Of a stretch of 64,000 bases of DNA, positions 53,233 to 62,705 are shown piece by piece. The notes below the pieces were generated by a model. That model was not told the DNA's origin. It searched no databases and saw only the letters and a program-made list of their open reading frames with translations. Every line of letters starts with the position of its first letter. Positions within the stretch are counted from its first letter, which is position 1. The translations under genes were made by a program, and so were the position numbers. Origin of the DNA: Verrucomicrobiales bacterium (lineage in GTDB: Bacteria > Verrucomicrobiota > Verrucomicrobiia > Verrucomicrobiales > DEV007); assembly GCA_029213195.1 (NCBI GenBank), contig JARGNI010000002.1, forward strand, positions 62,001-126,000, written 5' to 3'.

Positions 53233-54027
53233 TCAGTTTCCTGCGGGAACCTTCAGCTTCTGACCGATTTGGAGAGTTTCGGGTCGACTGATTCCGTTGA
53301 CCTTCATGAGTTCACTGAACGAAACATTGAGCTTTCGGGAGATTCCCCAAGCGGTATCCCCTTTCGCAACAACGTAGACGCTGGAACGAACTGACTCGTT
53401 TCCAACTGGAGTTGCTGCGGCCTGGGGACGAGCCGTTGCGACAGACTCTGCCTTGACCGCCGCCAGGTCTTGTTCTGTTGGAAGGTTCAGCCAACGTCCC
53501 GGATAGAGTTCATTGTCGGAGATGATCGCATTTGCTTTCCGAAGCGCTGCTGGATCGACTTCGAGTTTCACAGCAATCTCTGCAAGAGTGTCGCCGGCCT
53601 GGACCTTGTATTGATTGTCCATTGTGCGATCCCGGCGAAGGGGACTTGGCGGCATGGGGCGTGCTCGATCTTCATTGAGCGCAGCATCGGGAGCCGATAC
53701 GGTAGCGGACGCAGTAGGAACTTCCGAGGCCAGCGCCTTGGACTCCTCGACAGCTTTCTCGAAGGTCTCACGTGCCGATGAAATGGTAATTGCCGTATTC
53801 GCCGAAGCTTTATCGACCATCTTGAAAGCGAGAATGCCTCCAAAAGCGACGACGTGCAGGAGAAGGACGACAGCAAAGATCCGAGACAATCTCACATCAG
53901 GTGTATCGAGATACCACTCGTGCTCTTCGGTCAGGTTGGCATTCAGCTTCGTCTGCGCTTTTGCTCGGCCCATGGGAGTCTGGCGCGAACTTTTGGCCGT
54001 CCTCCGGTTTCTTCTTTTGTTGCTCAT
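53233..54027 (-). CDS. Membrane-anchored protein with two LysM domains
   Basis: A 264-residue protein. The N-terminus is basic and cytoplasmic (1-45), followed by one membrane helix (about 48-69), an Ala/Pro/Ser-rich linker and two LysM peptidoglycan-binding domains, 'YKVQAGDTLAEIAVKLEVDP' (about 140-185) and 'YVVAKGDTAWGISRKLNVSF' (about 220-264). It sits between murD and ftsW in the dcw operon, a place usually taken by no LysM gene, so a role in septal wall binding is likely by context. It starts 21 nt after the murD stop and is followed by ftsW 46 nt later. Confidence 0.87.
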   Translation of the reverse strand: MSNKRRNRRTAKSSRQTPMGRAKAQTKLNANLTEEHEWYLDTPDVRLSRIFAVVLLLHVVAFGGILAFKMVDKASANTAITISSARETFEKAVEESKALASEVPTASATVSAPDAALNEDRARPMPPSPLRRDRTMDNQYKVQAGDTLAEIAVKLEVDPAALRKANAIISDNELYPGRWLNLPTEQDLAAVKAESVATARPQAAATPVGNESVRSSVYVVAKGDTAWGISRKLNVSFSELMKVNGISRPETLQIGQKLKVPAGN

Positions 54028-54048
54028 CGTTGTTGTCGTTGGTTCTGT

Positions 54049-55377
54049 TTATTCCTCGGAGCCATCGAGTGCTTCGACGGCTCTTCGAAAGTCATCTCCC
54101 CGGGCTTCATAGCCGGGGTACATATCGAAACTGGAAGTTCCTGGAGAAAAGAGGACGACGTCACCTTCATCTGCCTCTGAGAAAGCGAGTCGGACGGCCT
54201 CGTCCATCGACGCGACGACGGTCGCGGGGACGGTCCCATGCCAGGTGTCCGCAATTGATTCTCCGATCTCACCAAGGCAGACCGCGTGCCTGACCTTGTC
54301 GGAGAGGAGTGGACGGACTTCCGAGAAATCCAATCCCTTCTGTTTTCCTCCCACGATCAGGACGGTACTCGCTTCCTGTCCCGCGAGAGCACTCTGGAGA
54401 GAGTGCAGGTTCGTCGACTTTGAATCGTTGATAAAAATCACGCCCTCGAGCTCTCTCACTTTCTCACAACGATGGGCAGGAGCTCGGAATCCTTCAATGG
54501 CATTGGCCACCGCGTTCCACGAGAGACCCAGCTCATCCGCTACTGCCAGAGCGACCATCACATTCTCGGCGTTGTGCTTGCCGTGAAGCCGACAATCTCT
54601 GAACGAGAACTCCCGACCCGTCGCCAGATGCCGAATCATCCCGTCCAAATATTCAAAGGCTCCCCCTTCCGAAAAAGCGGAAAAGGTCACGGCCGCTCCG
54701 TCCCAGACGTCATCTTCTTTCTTTCGGATCACGGTCGTATTCGCATCCGCGTTTCGAAAGAGGTTCTGCTTCGCCGAGCGATACTCGTCCAAGTTTGCGT
54801 AGCGATCCATGTGATCGGGCGCAAAGTTCATCCAGATGGAAATCCGGGGGGAAAACTGGGAGATCGATTCGAGCTGAAACGAACTCACTTCGAGCACGAT
54901 CCAATCAAGTGACTCGCCGCGCTCGACAACCTCACTGTAGGCAAGCCCGATATTTCCGGCCGCAACCACGGAGAGCCCTGTCGATTGCAACATCTCCGCA
55001 ATCAAGCTGGTCGTGGTCGTTTTCCCGTTCGTTCCCGTAATCGCAATCACAGGGACCTCGGACAATCGGTTCGCAAATTCGACTTCACCGATCAGCTCAT
55101 TTGAAACCCGACTGAACTCCCTGGAAATAGGCGAGGCGAGATCAATCCCCGGGCTGATCACGGCAAGATCAAACTCACCATCGGGGGACAATGCGGCCTC
55201 TCCCGTTGTCAGGAGGCAACCCAACTCACGAAACCTTTCCACTGCCGGTGCCAATCGATTCTCATCCCCACTATCATAAACAGAAACCTCGGCGCCACGA
55301 CTCAACGCGAGCGAGGCGGCAGCGTATCCACTGCCCCCGGCTCCGAGAATGGCAACCCTCTTCTGTTCGAGATTCAT
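54049..55377 (-). CDS. murD: UDP-N-acetylmuramoylalanine--D-glutamate ligase
   Basis: MurD, 442 residues, adds D-Glu to UDP-MurNAc-L-Ala in the cytoplasm. The N-terminal Rossmann part starts 'RVAILGAGGSGYAAASLAL', the ATP site is 'AITGTNGKTTTTSLIAEML', and 'INDSKSTNLHSLQSAL' and 'LIVGGKQKGLDFS' are the C-terminal ligase motifs. It starts directly after the mraY stop with no gap and is followed by the LysM gene. Confidence 0.96.
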   Translation of the reverse strand: MNLEQKRVAILGAGGSGYAAASLALSRGAEVSVYDSGDENRLAPAVERFRELGCLLTTGEAALSPDGEFDLAVISPGIDLASPISREFSRVSNELIGEVEFANRLSEVPVIAITGTNGKTTTTSLIAEMLQSTGLSVVAAGNIGLAYSEVVERGESLDWIVLEVSSFQLESISQFSPRISIWMNFAPDHMDRYANLDEYRSAKQNLFRNADANTTVIRKKEDDVWDGAAVTFSAFSEGGAFEYLDGMIRHLATGREFSFRDCRLHGKHNAENVMVALAVADELGLSWNAVANAIEGFRAPAHRCEKVRELEGVIFINDSKSTNLHSLQSALAGQEASTVLIVGGKQKGLDFSEVRPLLSDKVRHAVCLGEIGESIADTWHGTVPATVVASMDEAVRLAFSEADEGDVVLFSPGTSSFDMYPGYEARGDDFRRAVEALDGSEE

Positions 55378-56490
55378 CTAGCGTAATTTCAGGGTCATCA
55401 GTCCGATCATGGCGGAAATGATGGAGATGATCCAAAATCGGTTGATCACCTTGCTCTCCGCCCACCCCATCAATTCGAAATGATGATGAATCGGAGACAT
55501 CTTGAAGATTCTTTTTCCGGTCAGCTTGAAGCTCGCGACCTGGAGAATCACGGAGACAGCCTCCATCACGAAGACGAACCCGACGACGATGAGAAGGAGT
55601 TCCTGCTTGCAGCAGATCGCCACCATTCCCAACATTCCACCGATTGCGAGAGAGCCCGTGTCCCCCATGAAAACCCGCGCGGGGTGACAGTTGAACCAGA
55701 GAAATCCAAGCCCGGCTCCGACAAGCCCGGCACAAAAGATGGCGACCTCTCCCGAATACTTGTTGTAGGGAACAAAGAGATACTCTTCCGCGACAATCTG
55801 ATGGCCCGCCGCATAGGTGAAGACCGCATAAGCCATTGCCGTCGTAATCGTGCATCCCGTTGCGAGTCCATCGAGTCCATCCGTCAGGTTCACGGCATTG
55901 GAACACCCCACGATCACGATGGGAAGGAGGACAAAGGTGAACAGCCCCATGTCTTCGATGATAGGGAACTTGAGGGAGGGCAAATAAAGTTGGCGAATGA
56001 AGGCGCTCGTCTCGGGATTCCAATAGAGGTAACCGACAGCCACCAGGGAAATTGCGAGCTGAACGATGAGCTTCACCTTCCCTCTCACTCCGACGGAGTT
56101 TTTCTTCGTCACCTTGAGATAGTCATCCACGAATCCCAGTATTCCGGTGGTAACGGTGACGAACAGGAGTGCCTGGATAAAGGGATTGCCCGGCCGCGCC
56201 CAAAGCAGAGTCGCAATGATCACTGTTCCGACGATGAGGATCCCGCCCATGGTGGGAGTTCCCGTCTTGCCGCCGTGCAACTCAGCGAGGCGATGCACCT
56301 CGTCCTTCGAACGAATCGGCTGCCCGACTTTGAGAGCCGTCAACTTCAGGATCACCTTCTCCCCAAGAAAAACGCAGAGAAGAAAGGCAGTCAACGCAGC
56401 ACCTGCCGCACGAAAGGTCTGATACTGAAACACGTTCAGTAGTTCGAGATACGCGGCTGAGTCCTTCAGTTCGTGGAGAAAATACAACAT
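55378..56490 (-). CDS. mraY: Phospho-N-acetylmuramoyl-pentapeptide-transferase
   Basis: MraY, 370 residues, ten membrane helices, transfers phospho-MurNAc-pentapeptide to undecaprenyl phosphate to make lipid I. 'GTPTMGGILIVGTVIIATLL', 'FVDDYLKVTKKNSVGV', 'NAVNLTDGLDGLATG' and 'IHHHFELMGWAESKVINRFW' are the family signatures. It is adjacent to murF (14-nt gap) and murD (no gap) in the operon. Confidence 0.97.
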   Translation of the reverse strand: MLYFLHELKDSAAYLELLNVFQYQTFRAAGAALTAFLLCVFLGEKVILKLTALKVGQPIRSKDEVHRLAELHGGKTGTPTMGGILIVGTVIIATLLWARPGNPFIQALLFVTVTTGILGFVDDYLKVTKKNSVGVRGKVKLIVQLAISLVAVGYLYWNPETSAFIRQLYLPSLKFPIIEDMGLFTFVLLPIVIVGCSNAVNLTDGLDGLATGCTITTAMAYAVFTYAAGHQIVAEEYLFVPYNKYSGEVAIFCAGLVGAGLGFLWFNCHPARVFMGDTGSLAIGGMLGMVAICCKQELLLIVVGFVFVMEAVSVILQVASFKLTGKRIFKMSPIHHHFELMGWAESKVINRFWIISIISAMIGLMTLKLR

Positions 56491-56504
56491 GGTCCAAAAA
56501 AAAT

Positions 56505-57878
56505 CTATGCTGACTCGATCAGCTCTAACACTTTCCCCATATCAGCAGCTCGGCTCCCCTTCACGAGAACGAGATCACCTGCTTCGAGGATTCCCTTCAA
56601 ATATTCTGCCGTCTCGGCATGACTCTCGAAATTCTTCGCACTGGAGATCCCGTCGGCACCGTCTTCGATCTGACGTGCTCGATCCCCCGTCGTAACGAGA
56701 ACATCGATCCCGGATTGAACGAGGAACGCTCCCACTTCACGATGCGCCTCTCCCTCGATCTCGCCCAGCTCGCCCATGAATCCCAAGACAGCGACCCGTT
56801 TCCCTGACACATCGGCAGACTCCAGGGTTCGGATCGCAGCCTTCATCGAATCGGGGTTCGCATTGTAGCTGTCATCGAGGAAACCGATCCCCTCGACGAC
56901 CTTTTCCTCCAGTCGTCCGGAAGTCAGCCGGGACTCCGCCAGTGCTTCCGCAATCTGCTCTGATGAAAGCCCTTCCTTGAAACCGACTGCGGCTGCAAGC
57001 AACGCATTTTGAATCATATGCTCTCCCCGAACTGACAACTGCACTTCGAGCGAACTGCTAAACTCCGAGACGAGTTGAAACGAAGACTTCCCATCGGGCA
57101 ACACCCTGGGATCTACGGCCCGCACAAGGCCATCGTCTCCTCCCACTGGAATCATCTCGCAAGCGACCGAATCCGCAACATACGAGAAGTAGTCGTCGGT
57201 AGCAGGCATCACACAGTACCCCGAACTCGGAACCGCACGCGGGAGTTGAGACTTTTCCTCTGCAATCGCATCCCGCGTCTTCATGTGTTCGATGTGCGCG
57301 GTTCCAATATGAGTGACCACGGCGGCATCGGGCGCCGCAATTTCGGCAAGAACTTCAATCTCCCCGGAGTGATTCATTCCCATCTCCCAGACGCCGTATC
57401 GAGTACCGGATTCGGTAGAAAGCGCAGTCAGGGGCACTCCGATATGATTGTTGAGATTGCCCGCGGTCTTGTTCACCTTTCCGGCGTGCGAAAGCACAGC
57501 CCCCAGGAAATCCTTGGTCGATGTTTTTCCGTTGCTCCCAGTGACCCCGACCACGGTGAGGTTTTGACAGGACTTCCGGTAGGCTCGCGCCACATCCTGA
57601 AGCGCCTTCAGTGTATCCCGAACCAGGATGACTCCGCCCGAGAAGGACTCTGTCTCTTTCGGAAGAGCGCTGATTAGAATCCCCGCAACCTCCGAGGAAA
57701 CCACCTGGTCGAGAAAGTCGTGAGCGTCAAATCGGTCTCCCTTGAGCGCCACGAAAAGATCTGAAGCCGTCGAGGAACGACTGTCGGTTGAGATTCCTCC
57801 GACCAAATCGCTCGGGCGCCCCTGGATCAATGCGCCGTCACACCAATCGGAGAGAGTCTTCAAATCCACAGGATTCAT
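56505..57878 (-). CDS. murF: UDP-MurNAc-tripeptide--D-alanyl-D-alanine ligase
   Basis: MurF, 457 residues, joins D-Ala-D-Ala to the tripeptide. 'GVTGSNGKTSTKDFLGAVL' is the ATP loop, 'EMGMNHSGEIEVLAEIAAPD' the central domain and 'FLDDSYNANPDSMKAAIRTL' the usual C-terminal mark. It overlaps the murE stop by 4 nt (ATGA type), consistent with translational coupling in the dcw operon. Confidence 0.96.
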   Translation of the reverse strand: MNPVDLKTLSDWCDGALIQGRPSDLVGGISTDSRSSTASDLFVALKGDRFDAHDFLDQVVSSEVAGILISALPKETESFSGGVILVRDTLKALQDVARAYRKSCQNLTVVGVTGSNGKTSTKDFLGAVLSHAGKVNKTAGNLNNHIGVPLTALSTESGTRYGVWEMGMNHSGEIEVLAEIAAPDAAVVTHIGTAHIEHMKTRDAIAEEKSQLPRAVPSSGYCVMPATDDYFSYVADSVACEMIPVGGDDGLVRAVDPRVLPDGKSSFQLVSEFSSSLEVQLSVRGEHMIQNALLAAAVGFKEGLSSEQIAEALAESRLTSGRLEEKVVEGIGFLDDSYNANPDSMKAAIRTLESADVSGKRVAVLGFMGELGEIEGEAHREVGAFLVQSGIDVLVTTGDRARQIEDGADGISSAKNFESHAETAEYLKGILEAGDLVLVKGSRAADMGKVLELIESA

Positions 57879-59362
57879 TCGCCCCCTCCTTCTGCTTTTT
57901 CACGAATCCACTGCGCGGCAATCCTCCGATCATCGAAATCATGTCGAACCCCATCGATTTCCTGGTAGGTCTCGTGACCTTTCCCAGCGACGAGAACAAT
58001 ATCGCGAGTCCCCGCAAGCTGGATCGCCTTTCGAATTGCCTCGCTCCGATCCTCGACGATTTCGTGAGCAACGTCGCGAAACCCTTTGCTCGCGTCCTCA
58101 AGGATCTGAGCCGGATCTTCTGTCCGTGGATTGTCGGAAGTCAGGATACAAAAATCGCTCCCGGACTCGGCTGCCAGGGCCATTGGAGCCCGCTTGGTTA
58201 CATCCCGATCTCCACCACAACCGAAAACAGTGATGATCCGCTCGGGTCCCAGTCCCTGGAGCGTCTTGAGCACATTCTCCAACGCGTCCGGTGTATGCGC
58301 ATAGTCGACGAAAACTCGATAGTCGATCTGGCGCCCCCCGACCGCCTCCAGGCGCCCCGGCACTTGAGGCGCGTTGGCCATCTCCTTGATCATTTCCCGA
58401 AGGTTCAGACCGATGGAATACCCTGAGCCAATCGCCGCCACGGCATTGTAGACATTGAAGTCCCCAATCAGAGGAATTCTCACGAGGAAGCTTCGCTCTT
58501 TAAAAGAGAGTTTAAACTGGGTTCCGTCGAAATCGGATCTCAGGTCCGAGGCGCGAAAATCTGCACCTACCGATCGACCAAATGTCAGCATTTTTAGCCG
58601 ATGAAAGGATTCTTTCGCCAGGCGACTTCCCCAGGAGTCATCGACATTGACGATCGCAACGACTTCCTTGCGGGACTCGTGATCCATCTGCTCGAAGAGA
58701 AGCCGCTTTGCCGCGAAGTACTTCTCCATCCCCCCATGGAAGTCGAGGTGGTCCTGGGACAGGTTCGTAAACACACCAACGTCGAAAGCCACTCCTGCAA
58801 CTCGATGTTGGATCAATCCGTGAGAAGAAACTTCCATGGCAGCACCACGACAATCATTGTCACGCATCTCCCGAAGGAGGCGATGGACATCAGGGGACTC
58901 CGGGGTCGTATGCGAGGCATCGACCACACCTTCCCCAGTGGAATACTGGATGGTTCCTAGGAGACCCGCACGCCTCAGGATGGACTCCATGAGATGATGC
59001 ACGAGGTAGGCCGTCGTCGTCTTCCCATTTGTCCCGGTGATACCAACGACCGGCATCTCCAAACTGGGATTCTCCTGCAACGACGCCGAGGCCTTCCCCA
59101 TTGCCTGTCGGGCGTCAGGAACCTGAATCCACGTCGCTATGAACTCCGCAGGGTTCGGTCGGGAGGAAAGGATCGCGACCGCTCCATTCTCGATAGCAGA
59201 GTCGATGAAGTCATGCCCATCGCTTCCTTGTCCCTCAAGAGCGCAGAACAAGCTCCCTTCCTCGACTCTACGCGAGTCGAAGTGGATCCCGGAAATCTCC
59301 ATCTCAATGGAACCGGAAACACTTTTGACATGAATCGAATCAAGCAGTTCTGAAAGTTTCAT
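57875..59362 (-). CDS. murE: UDP-MurNAc-L-Ala-D-Glu--meso-DAP ligase
   Basis: MurE, 495 residues, adds the third residue of the stem peptide. 'VGITGTNGKTTTAYLVHHLM' is the ATP loop, 'HTTPESPDVHRLLREMRDND' the peptide-binding region and 'TSDNPRTEDP' carries the DNPR motif that marks meso-diaminopimelate-specific enzymes. The wall is therefore of the A1gamma type, as in Gram-negative bacteria. It overlaps ftsI by 4 nt at the start and murF by 4 nt at the end. Confidence 0.96.
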   Translation of the reverse strand: MKLSELLDSIHVKSVSGSIEMEISGIHFDSRRVEEGSLFCALEGQGSDGHDFIDSAIENGAVAILSSRPNPAEFIATWIQVPDARQAMGKASASLQENPSLEMPVVGITGTNGKTTTAYLVHHLMESILRRAGLLGTIQYSTGEGVVDASHTTPESPDVHRLLREMRDNDCRGAAMEVSSHGLIQHRVAGVAFDVGVFTNLSQDHLDFHGGMEKYFAAKRLLFEQMDHESRKEVVAIVNVDDSWGSRLAKESFHRLKMLTFGRSVGADFRASDLRSDFDGTQFKLSFKERSFLVRIPLIGDFNVYNAVAAIGSGYSIGLNLREMIKEMANAPQVPGRLEAVGGRQIDYRVFVDYAHTPDALENVLKTLQGLGPERIITVFGCGGDRDVTKRAPMALAAESGSDFCILTSDNPRTEDPAQILEDASKGFRDVAHEIVEDRSEAIRKAIQLAGTRDIVLVAGKGHETYQEIDGVRHDFDDRRIAAQWIREKAEGGGE

Positions 59363-61260
59363 CGAGTTTCTGTTTGAGCCCCTCCTGCAGCGGAAATTTC
59401 GATCACGGCTGGGTCCTCCGGCGCCTGCAATTGCTCCGGTTGATCGGGTTCAATCTTCAAAACTTTGACCGCGTCTTCGGCAATCGCCCGAAAGATTGGC
59501 GCCGCCACCGACCCCCCATAGACTGCGCCCTCATGCACCTTCGGATCATCAATCACGATCAGGCCAAGCAACTGGGGATCATCGGCCGGCAAAAACCCCA
59601 TGAACGACGCGATGTAGCGGCCTTTCACATAGCCCACATTCTCGACGTGTTTCCGCGCCGTCCCCGTCTTTCCTGCCATCGAGTATCCTGCGACAGCGCC
59701 TTTGGAACCCGTTCCGTGATCCATCATCGCCTCAATCATGCAACGTCGAACCTGTGATGCTGCCTTTTCACTGATGACCCTACGACTCGCCCTCGCGTCT
59801 GCTTTCACAAACCCTTCCCCATTGACGGAGTGATCCTCGATGCCCTTCAGAATCGTCGGAGGGCGCAGCACCCCATTGTTCGCAATGATTCCGCACGCCA
59901 CGGCAACCTGAAGCGGAGTTACCGAAACCTCATAGCCCATTGTCTGACTGGAAAAAGAGGTCTTCGTCCACTTGCTCACCGGATAAACCAGCCCGCCGGT
60001 CTCCGCCGTCAACTCGATGCCAGTATCCTGACCAAACCCAAACTGGTGCATGTAGTAGTGAAACACGTTTTTCCCGAGAGGACGTGCAATCAAGTAGGCA
60101 GCGATGTTCGAAGACTTCGCGAAGGCCATCTGCGCCGGCATCCGCCCATACGGGTGATGATCCTTGAGCAGAAAGCCGTCGAGATCATACTCCCCCATGT
60201 GGCAATCAATCTCGGTACCGGGCGAGGCCATCCCTCGATCAAACGCCGCCCCATAGCCGACAATTTTGAAAGTGGAGCCAGGCTGATAGAGATCACTGAT
60301 CGCAATATTCCGCCTCACCGCCGGCATACCTCGAATTCCGTCACGAGTACTGAGATCGAAGTGAGGCCGACTCGACATGGCAAGAACCTGGCCATTTCGA
60401 GGATCCATCCAGATCGCCGTCACTTTCTCGGGGCGAAATTGATCAATAACACTATCCAACTCGCGCTCGACAATAGCCTGAAGGGCCATATCGATCGTCA
60501 GGTGAACATCCTTCCCCGGAACCGGATCGACCTGAAGCCCCCGATAGGCATGAATCTCGCGTCGGCGATTGTCCCTTTCGCTGTACCGATAACCAGGGCG
60601 ACCTGACATCTCCTCATCAAAACGCTTTTCGATGCCGGACTCCCCCTCCCCTTCCTGGTTTACGTATCCGATCACCTGGGTCAAAGACAACGGACTCGGG
60701 TAAAAACGTCGTTCTCCGCGACGCAGATAGAGACCACCCAGTCGCTTTTCATCGAGCACCTTCTCTACCTGGCTGGCAAAATCGTCCTCGATCCCTTTCG
60801 CGAGGACAATCTCCCCAACCGTCTTCGAGCGAAGCTTTCTCGCAATCTCCTGTTTTGGCACCCGGAGAACCGGTGCAATCGAGTCTGCAACATACTCCCG
60901 GTAACGACTCAAGATTTCATCAGGCAAAAAGCGCTTACGAATCGTCTGGGGACTCTCGGAGGCTTGTTTCCCAAGACCGATCGTCGCCAACCCTTGGTCC
61001 CGGAGATGGTGACAATCCACCACGAGCGTGTAGACCGTCTGATTCCGGGCGAGCAACTCACCATTTCGGTCCAGGATCCGCCCTCTCTGGGCTGGCAATT
61101 CTTCTTTGTATTCGTAGTGAGCTCGCGCCTTTCGGTCGAGTTCTTCTCCATGACAAAGCTCGATGTAGAGCAGTCGACCGCTCAGTATGCAAAAGAGCAG
61201 CGCCAGCACGGAGCAGCCGATCACAATTCGGGTCCTGATTTTTGGGTCTACGATCCGCAT
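59359..61260 (-). CDS. ftsI: Septal penicillin-binding protein FtsI (PBP3)
   Basis: FtsI, 633 residues, is the septal transpeptidase. One membrane helix (about 10-30), the dimerisation region 'PAQRGRILDRNGELLARN' and the transpeptidase motifs 'YQPGSTFKIVG' (S-x-x-K), 'AKSSNIAAYLIA' (S-x-N) and 'MAGKTGTARK' (KTG) are present, with no PASTA repeat. The C-terminal tail is acidic and Pro-rich. It starts 2 nt after ftsL, and its stop overlaps murE. Confidence 0.96.
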   Translation of the reverse strand: MRIVDPKIRTRIVIGCSVLALLFCILSGRLLYIELCHGEELDRKARAHYEYKEELPAQRGRILDRNGELLARNQTVYTLVVDCHHLRDQGLATIGLGKQASESPQTIRKRFLPDEILSRYREYVADSIAPVLRVPKQEIARKLRSKTVGEIVLAKGIEDDFASQVEKVLDEKRLGGLYLRRGERRFYPSPLSLTQVIGYVNQEGEGESGIEKRFDEEMSGRPGYRYSERDNRRREIHAYRGLQVDPVPGKDVHLTIDMALQAIVERELDSVIDQFRPEKVTAIWMDPRNGQVLAMSSRPHFDLSTRDGIRGMPAVRRNIAISDLYQPGSTFKIVGYGAAFDRGMASPGTEIDCHMGEYDLDGFLLKDHHPYGRMPAQMAFAKSSNIAAYLIARPLGKNVFHYYMHQFGFGQDTGIELTAETGGLVYPVSKWTKTSFSSQTMGYEVSVTPLQVAVACGIIANNGVLRPPTILKGIEDHSVNGEGFVKADARASRRVISEKAASQVRRCMIEAMMDHGTGSKGAVAGYSMAGKTGTARKHVENVGYVKGRYIASFMGFLPADDPQLLGLIVIDDPKVHEGAVYGGSVAAPIFRAIAEDAVKVLKIEPDQPEQLQAPEDPAVIEISAAGGAQTETR

Positions 61261-61262
61261 AG

Positions 61263-61595
61263 CTAACGATCCTTCGGATTCACCTGCGATCCGATCTCCA
61301 ATTCAATCACTCGAGCACTTTCGATTTCCTCCAAATCGCTCCTCACCCAACGGAGACGGCGTGAGAGTTCCTGGCGGTCACGTACCGCGGCGATGCGAAG
61401 CTCCCACATCTCGATTTCCTGGTTCAATTCCGTAATTCCATCTTCAAGACTTCGGATCGCGTGCCCCTCGATCACATGTTGATTGCGAATCAAGACAAAG
61501 CCAATCCCGGTCGCCAAGAGCAACCCACCCGCCAATGCGAGGCGGCAGATCATGATCGGCCGGATTCGATTCCGATATCGATTCTGCTTTTCCAT
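61263..61595 (-). CDS. ftsL: FtsL-like cell division protein
   Basis: A 110-residue bitopic protein with a basic cytoplasmic N-terminus, one membrane helix (about 16-36) and a short coiled coil (40-95, 'LEDGITELNQEIEMWELRI'). FtsL proteins are poorly conserved, so the name rests on size, topology and place between rsmH and ftsI. It would form the FtsQLB complex that activates FtsWI; no ftsQ or ftsB is visible here. Confidence 0.8.
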   Translation of the reverse strand: MEKQNRYRNRIRPIMICRLALAGGLLLATGIGFVLIRNQHVIEGHAIRSLEDGITELNQEIEMWELRIAAVRDRQELSRRLRWVRSDLEEIESARVIELEIGSQVNPKDR

Positions 61596-61598
61596 CCC

Positions 61599-62519
61599 TT
61601 AAGAAAGTCGGACCGCGCAACGCAATTTCGCACTTCGCGAACGAGCATTTCGGGCCACCTCTTCCGAGGTAGGGGCAATCGCTCTCCGACTCGGCAACTC
61701 GAGGCAATAATCAGGATTCGGCCTCGGCTCAGGCCACTCTGGCCGATCCAGGAACTCCTGACTGTGCTTTCTCATGAACTGCTTTACGATTCGATCCTCC
61801 AAAGAGTGAAAAGAGAGAACTGCGAGAACACCTCCAGGTACGAGCAGTTCAATCACCGACTCGAGCCCACGCTCAAGCACCTCGAGCTCCCGGTTTACTG
61901 CAATGCGAAGCCCCTGGAACACCCGGGTGGCGGGATTCTTGGCACTCACCTTCGGAACTACTTTCGCCACGATCGAAGCCAACTCGGTCGTCGTCTCGAT
62001 CACATTCAGCTCACGCTGCTTCACGATTTCCTGAGCGACGCGATACGCCTTCTTCTCCTCCCCGTATTCCCGAAAGATCCGAGTCAACTCTTCCAGGGAC
62101 CAGTCGTTCACGATTGCCTTGGCCGTCAAAGGCTGACGCTGATCCATTCGCATATCCAGCTCAGCTTCTTCACGAAACGAAAAACCCCTCTCACCATCAT
62201 CCAACTGACGAGAACTCACTCCGAGATCGAGAAGAACCCCATCCACGGTATCCACCCCAACCTCATGAAGGAGGGATTTCATCTCTGCAAAATTGCCTCG
62301 CACCGGCAGAAATCGATCGGAGTAGGCCTCGAGGCGCTCGGACGCGTAATCGATGGCATCCCCGTCCTGATCAAGACCTATCACGTGGGCCCCATGACGC
62401 AGGAGCATTTCCGAGTGACCTCCTCCTCCGAGGGTTCCATCGAGAAACTGCTTTCCTTCAACCGGCTCGAACGCCTGCCGAATCTCAGCTCCCATGATTG
62501 GCTCGTGATAAAATTCCAT
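61599..62519 (-). CDS. rsmH: 16S rRNA (cytosine-1402-N4) methyltransferase
   Basis: RsmH (MraW), 306 residues, methylates C1402 of 16S rRNA. 'YHEPIMGAEIRQAF', 'FLDGTLGGGGHSEMLLRHGA', 'VDGVLLDLGVSSRQLDD' and 'VLSFHSLEDRIVKQFMR' are the family signatures. The start at 62519 was chosen because the family N-terminus begins there and a GAAGGA site lies six bases upstream. The frame is open for 62 more codons up to an ATG at 62705 without a good ribosome site. It is the first gene of the dcw operon; mraZ, usually just before it, is missing. Confidence 0.93.
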   Translation of the reverse strand: MEFYHEPIMGAEIRQAFEPVEGKQFLDGTLGGGGHSEMLLRHGAHVIGLDQDGDAIDYASERLEAYSDRFLPVRGNFAEMKSLLHEVGVDTVDGVLLDLGVSSRQLDDGERGFSFREEAELDMRMDQRQPLTAKAIVNDWSLEELTRIFREYGEEKKAYRVAQEIVKQRELNVIETTTELASIVAKVVPKVSAKNPATRVFQGLRIAVNRELEVLERGLESVIELLVPGGVLAVLSFHSLEDRIVKQFMRKHSQEFLDRPEWPEPRPNPDYCLELPSRRAIAPTSEEVARNARSRSAKLRCAVRLS

Positions 62520-62705
62520 GCGATGTCCTTCCGTCGAAAATACTGTCCCCATTCCTCCTGAGTTCCGCGCGACATCCATCTCTTCCCCCACAGGGTCGGA
62601 AGAGAGAACCAGCGCGGACGACCGAAAGTCCTTGGGACGAATCCCTCCCCCGGTTAGCGGTCTGCCATCTGCAAGTTCGAGCCAGGGTTTAATGGGAATG
62701 ATCAT

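Noticed and set aside
62520-62705. Possible mraZ gene upstream of rsmH
   Set aside because: The open frame does not resemble MraZ, is in frame with rsmH and has no ribosome-binding site.
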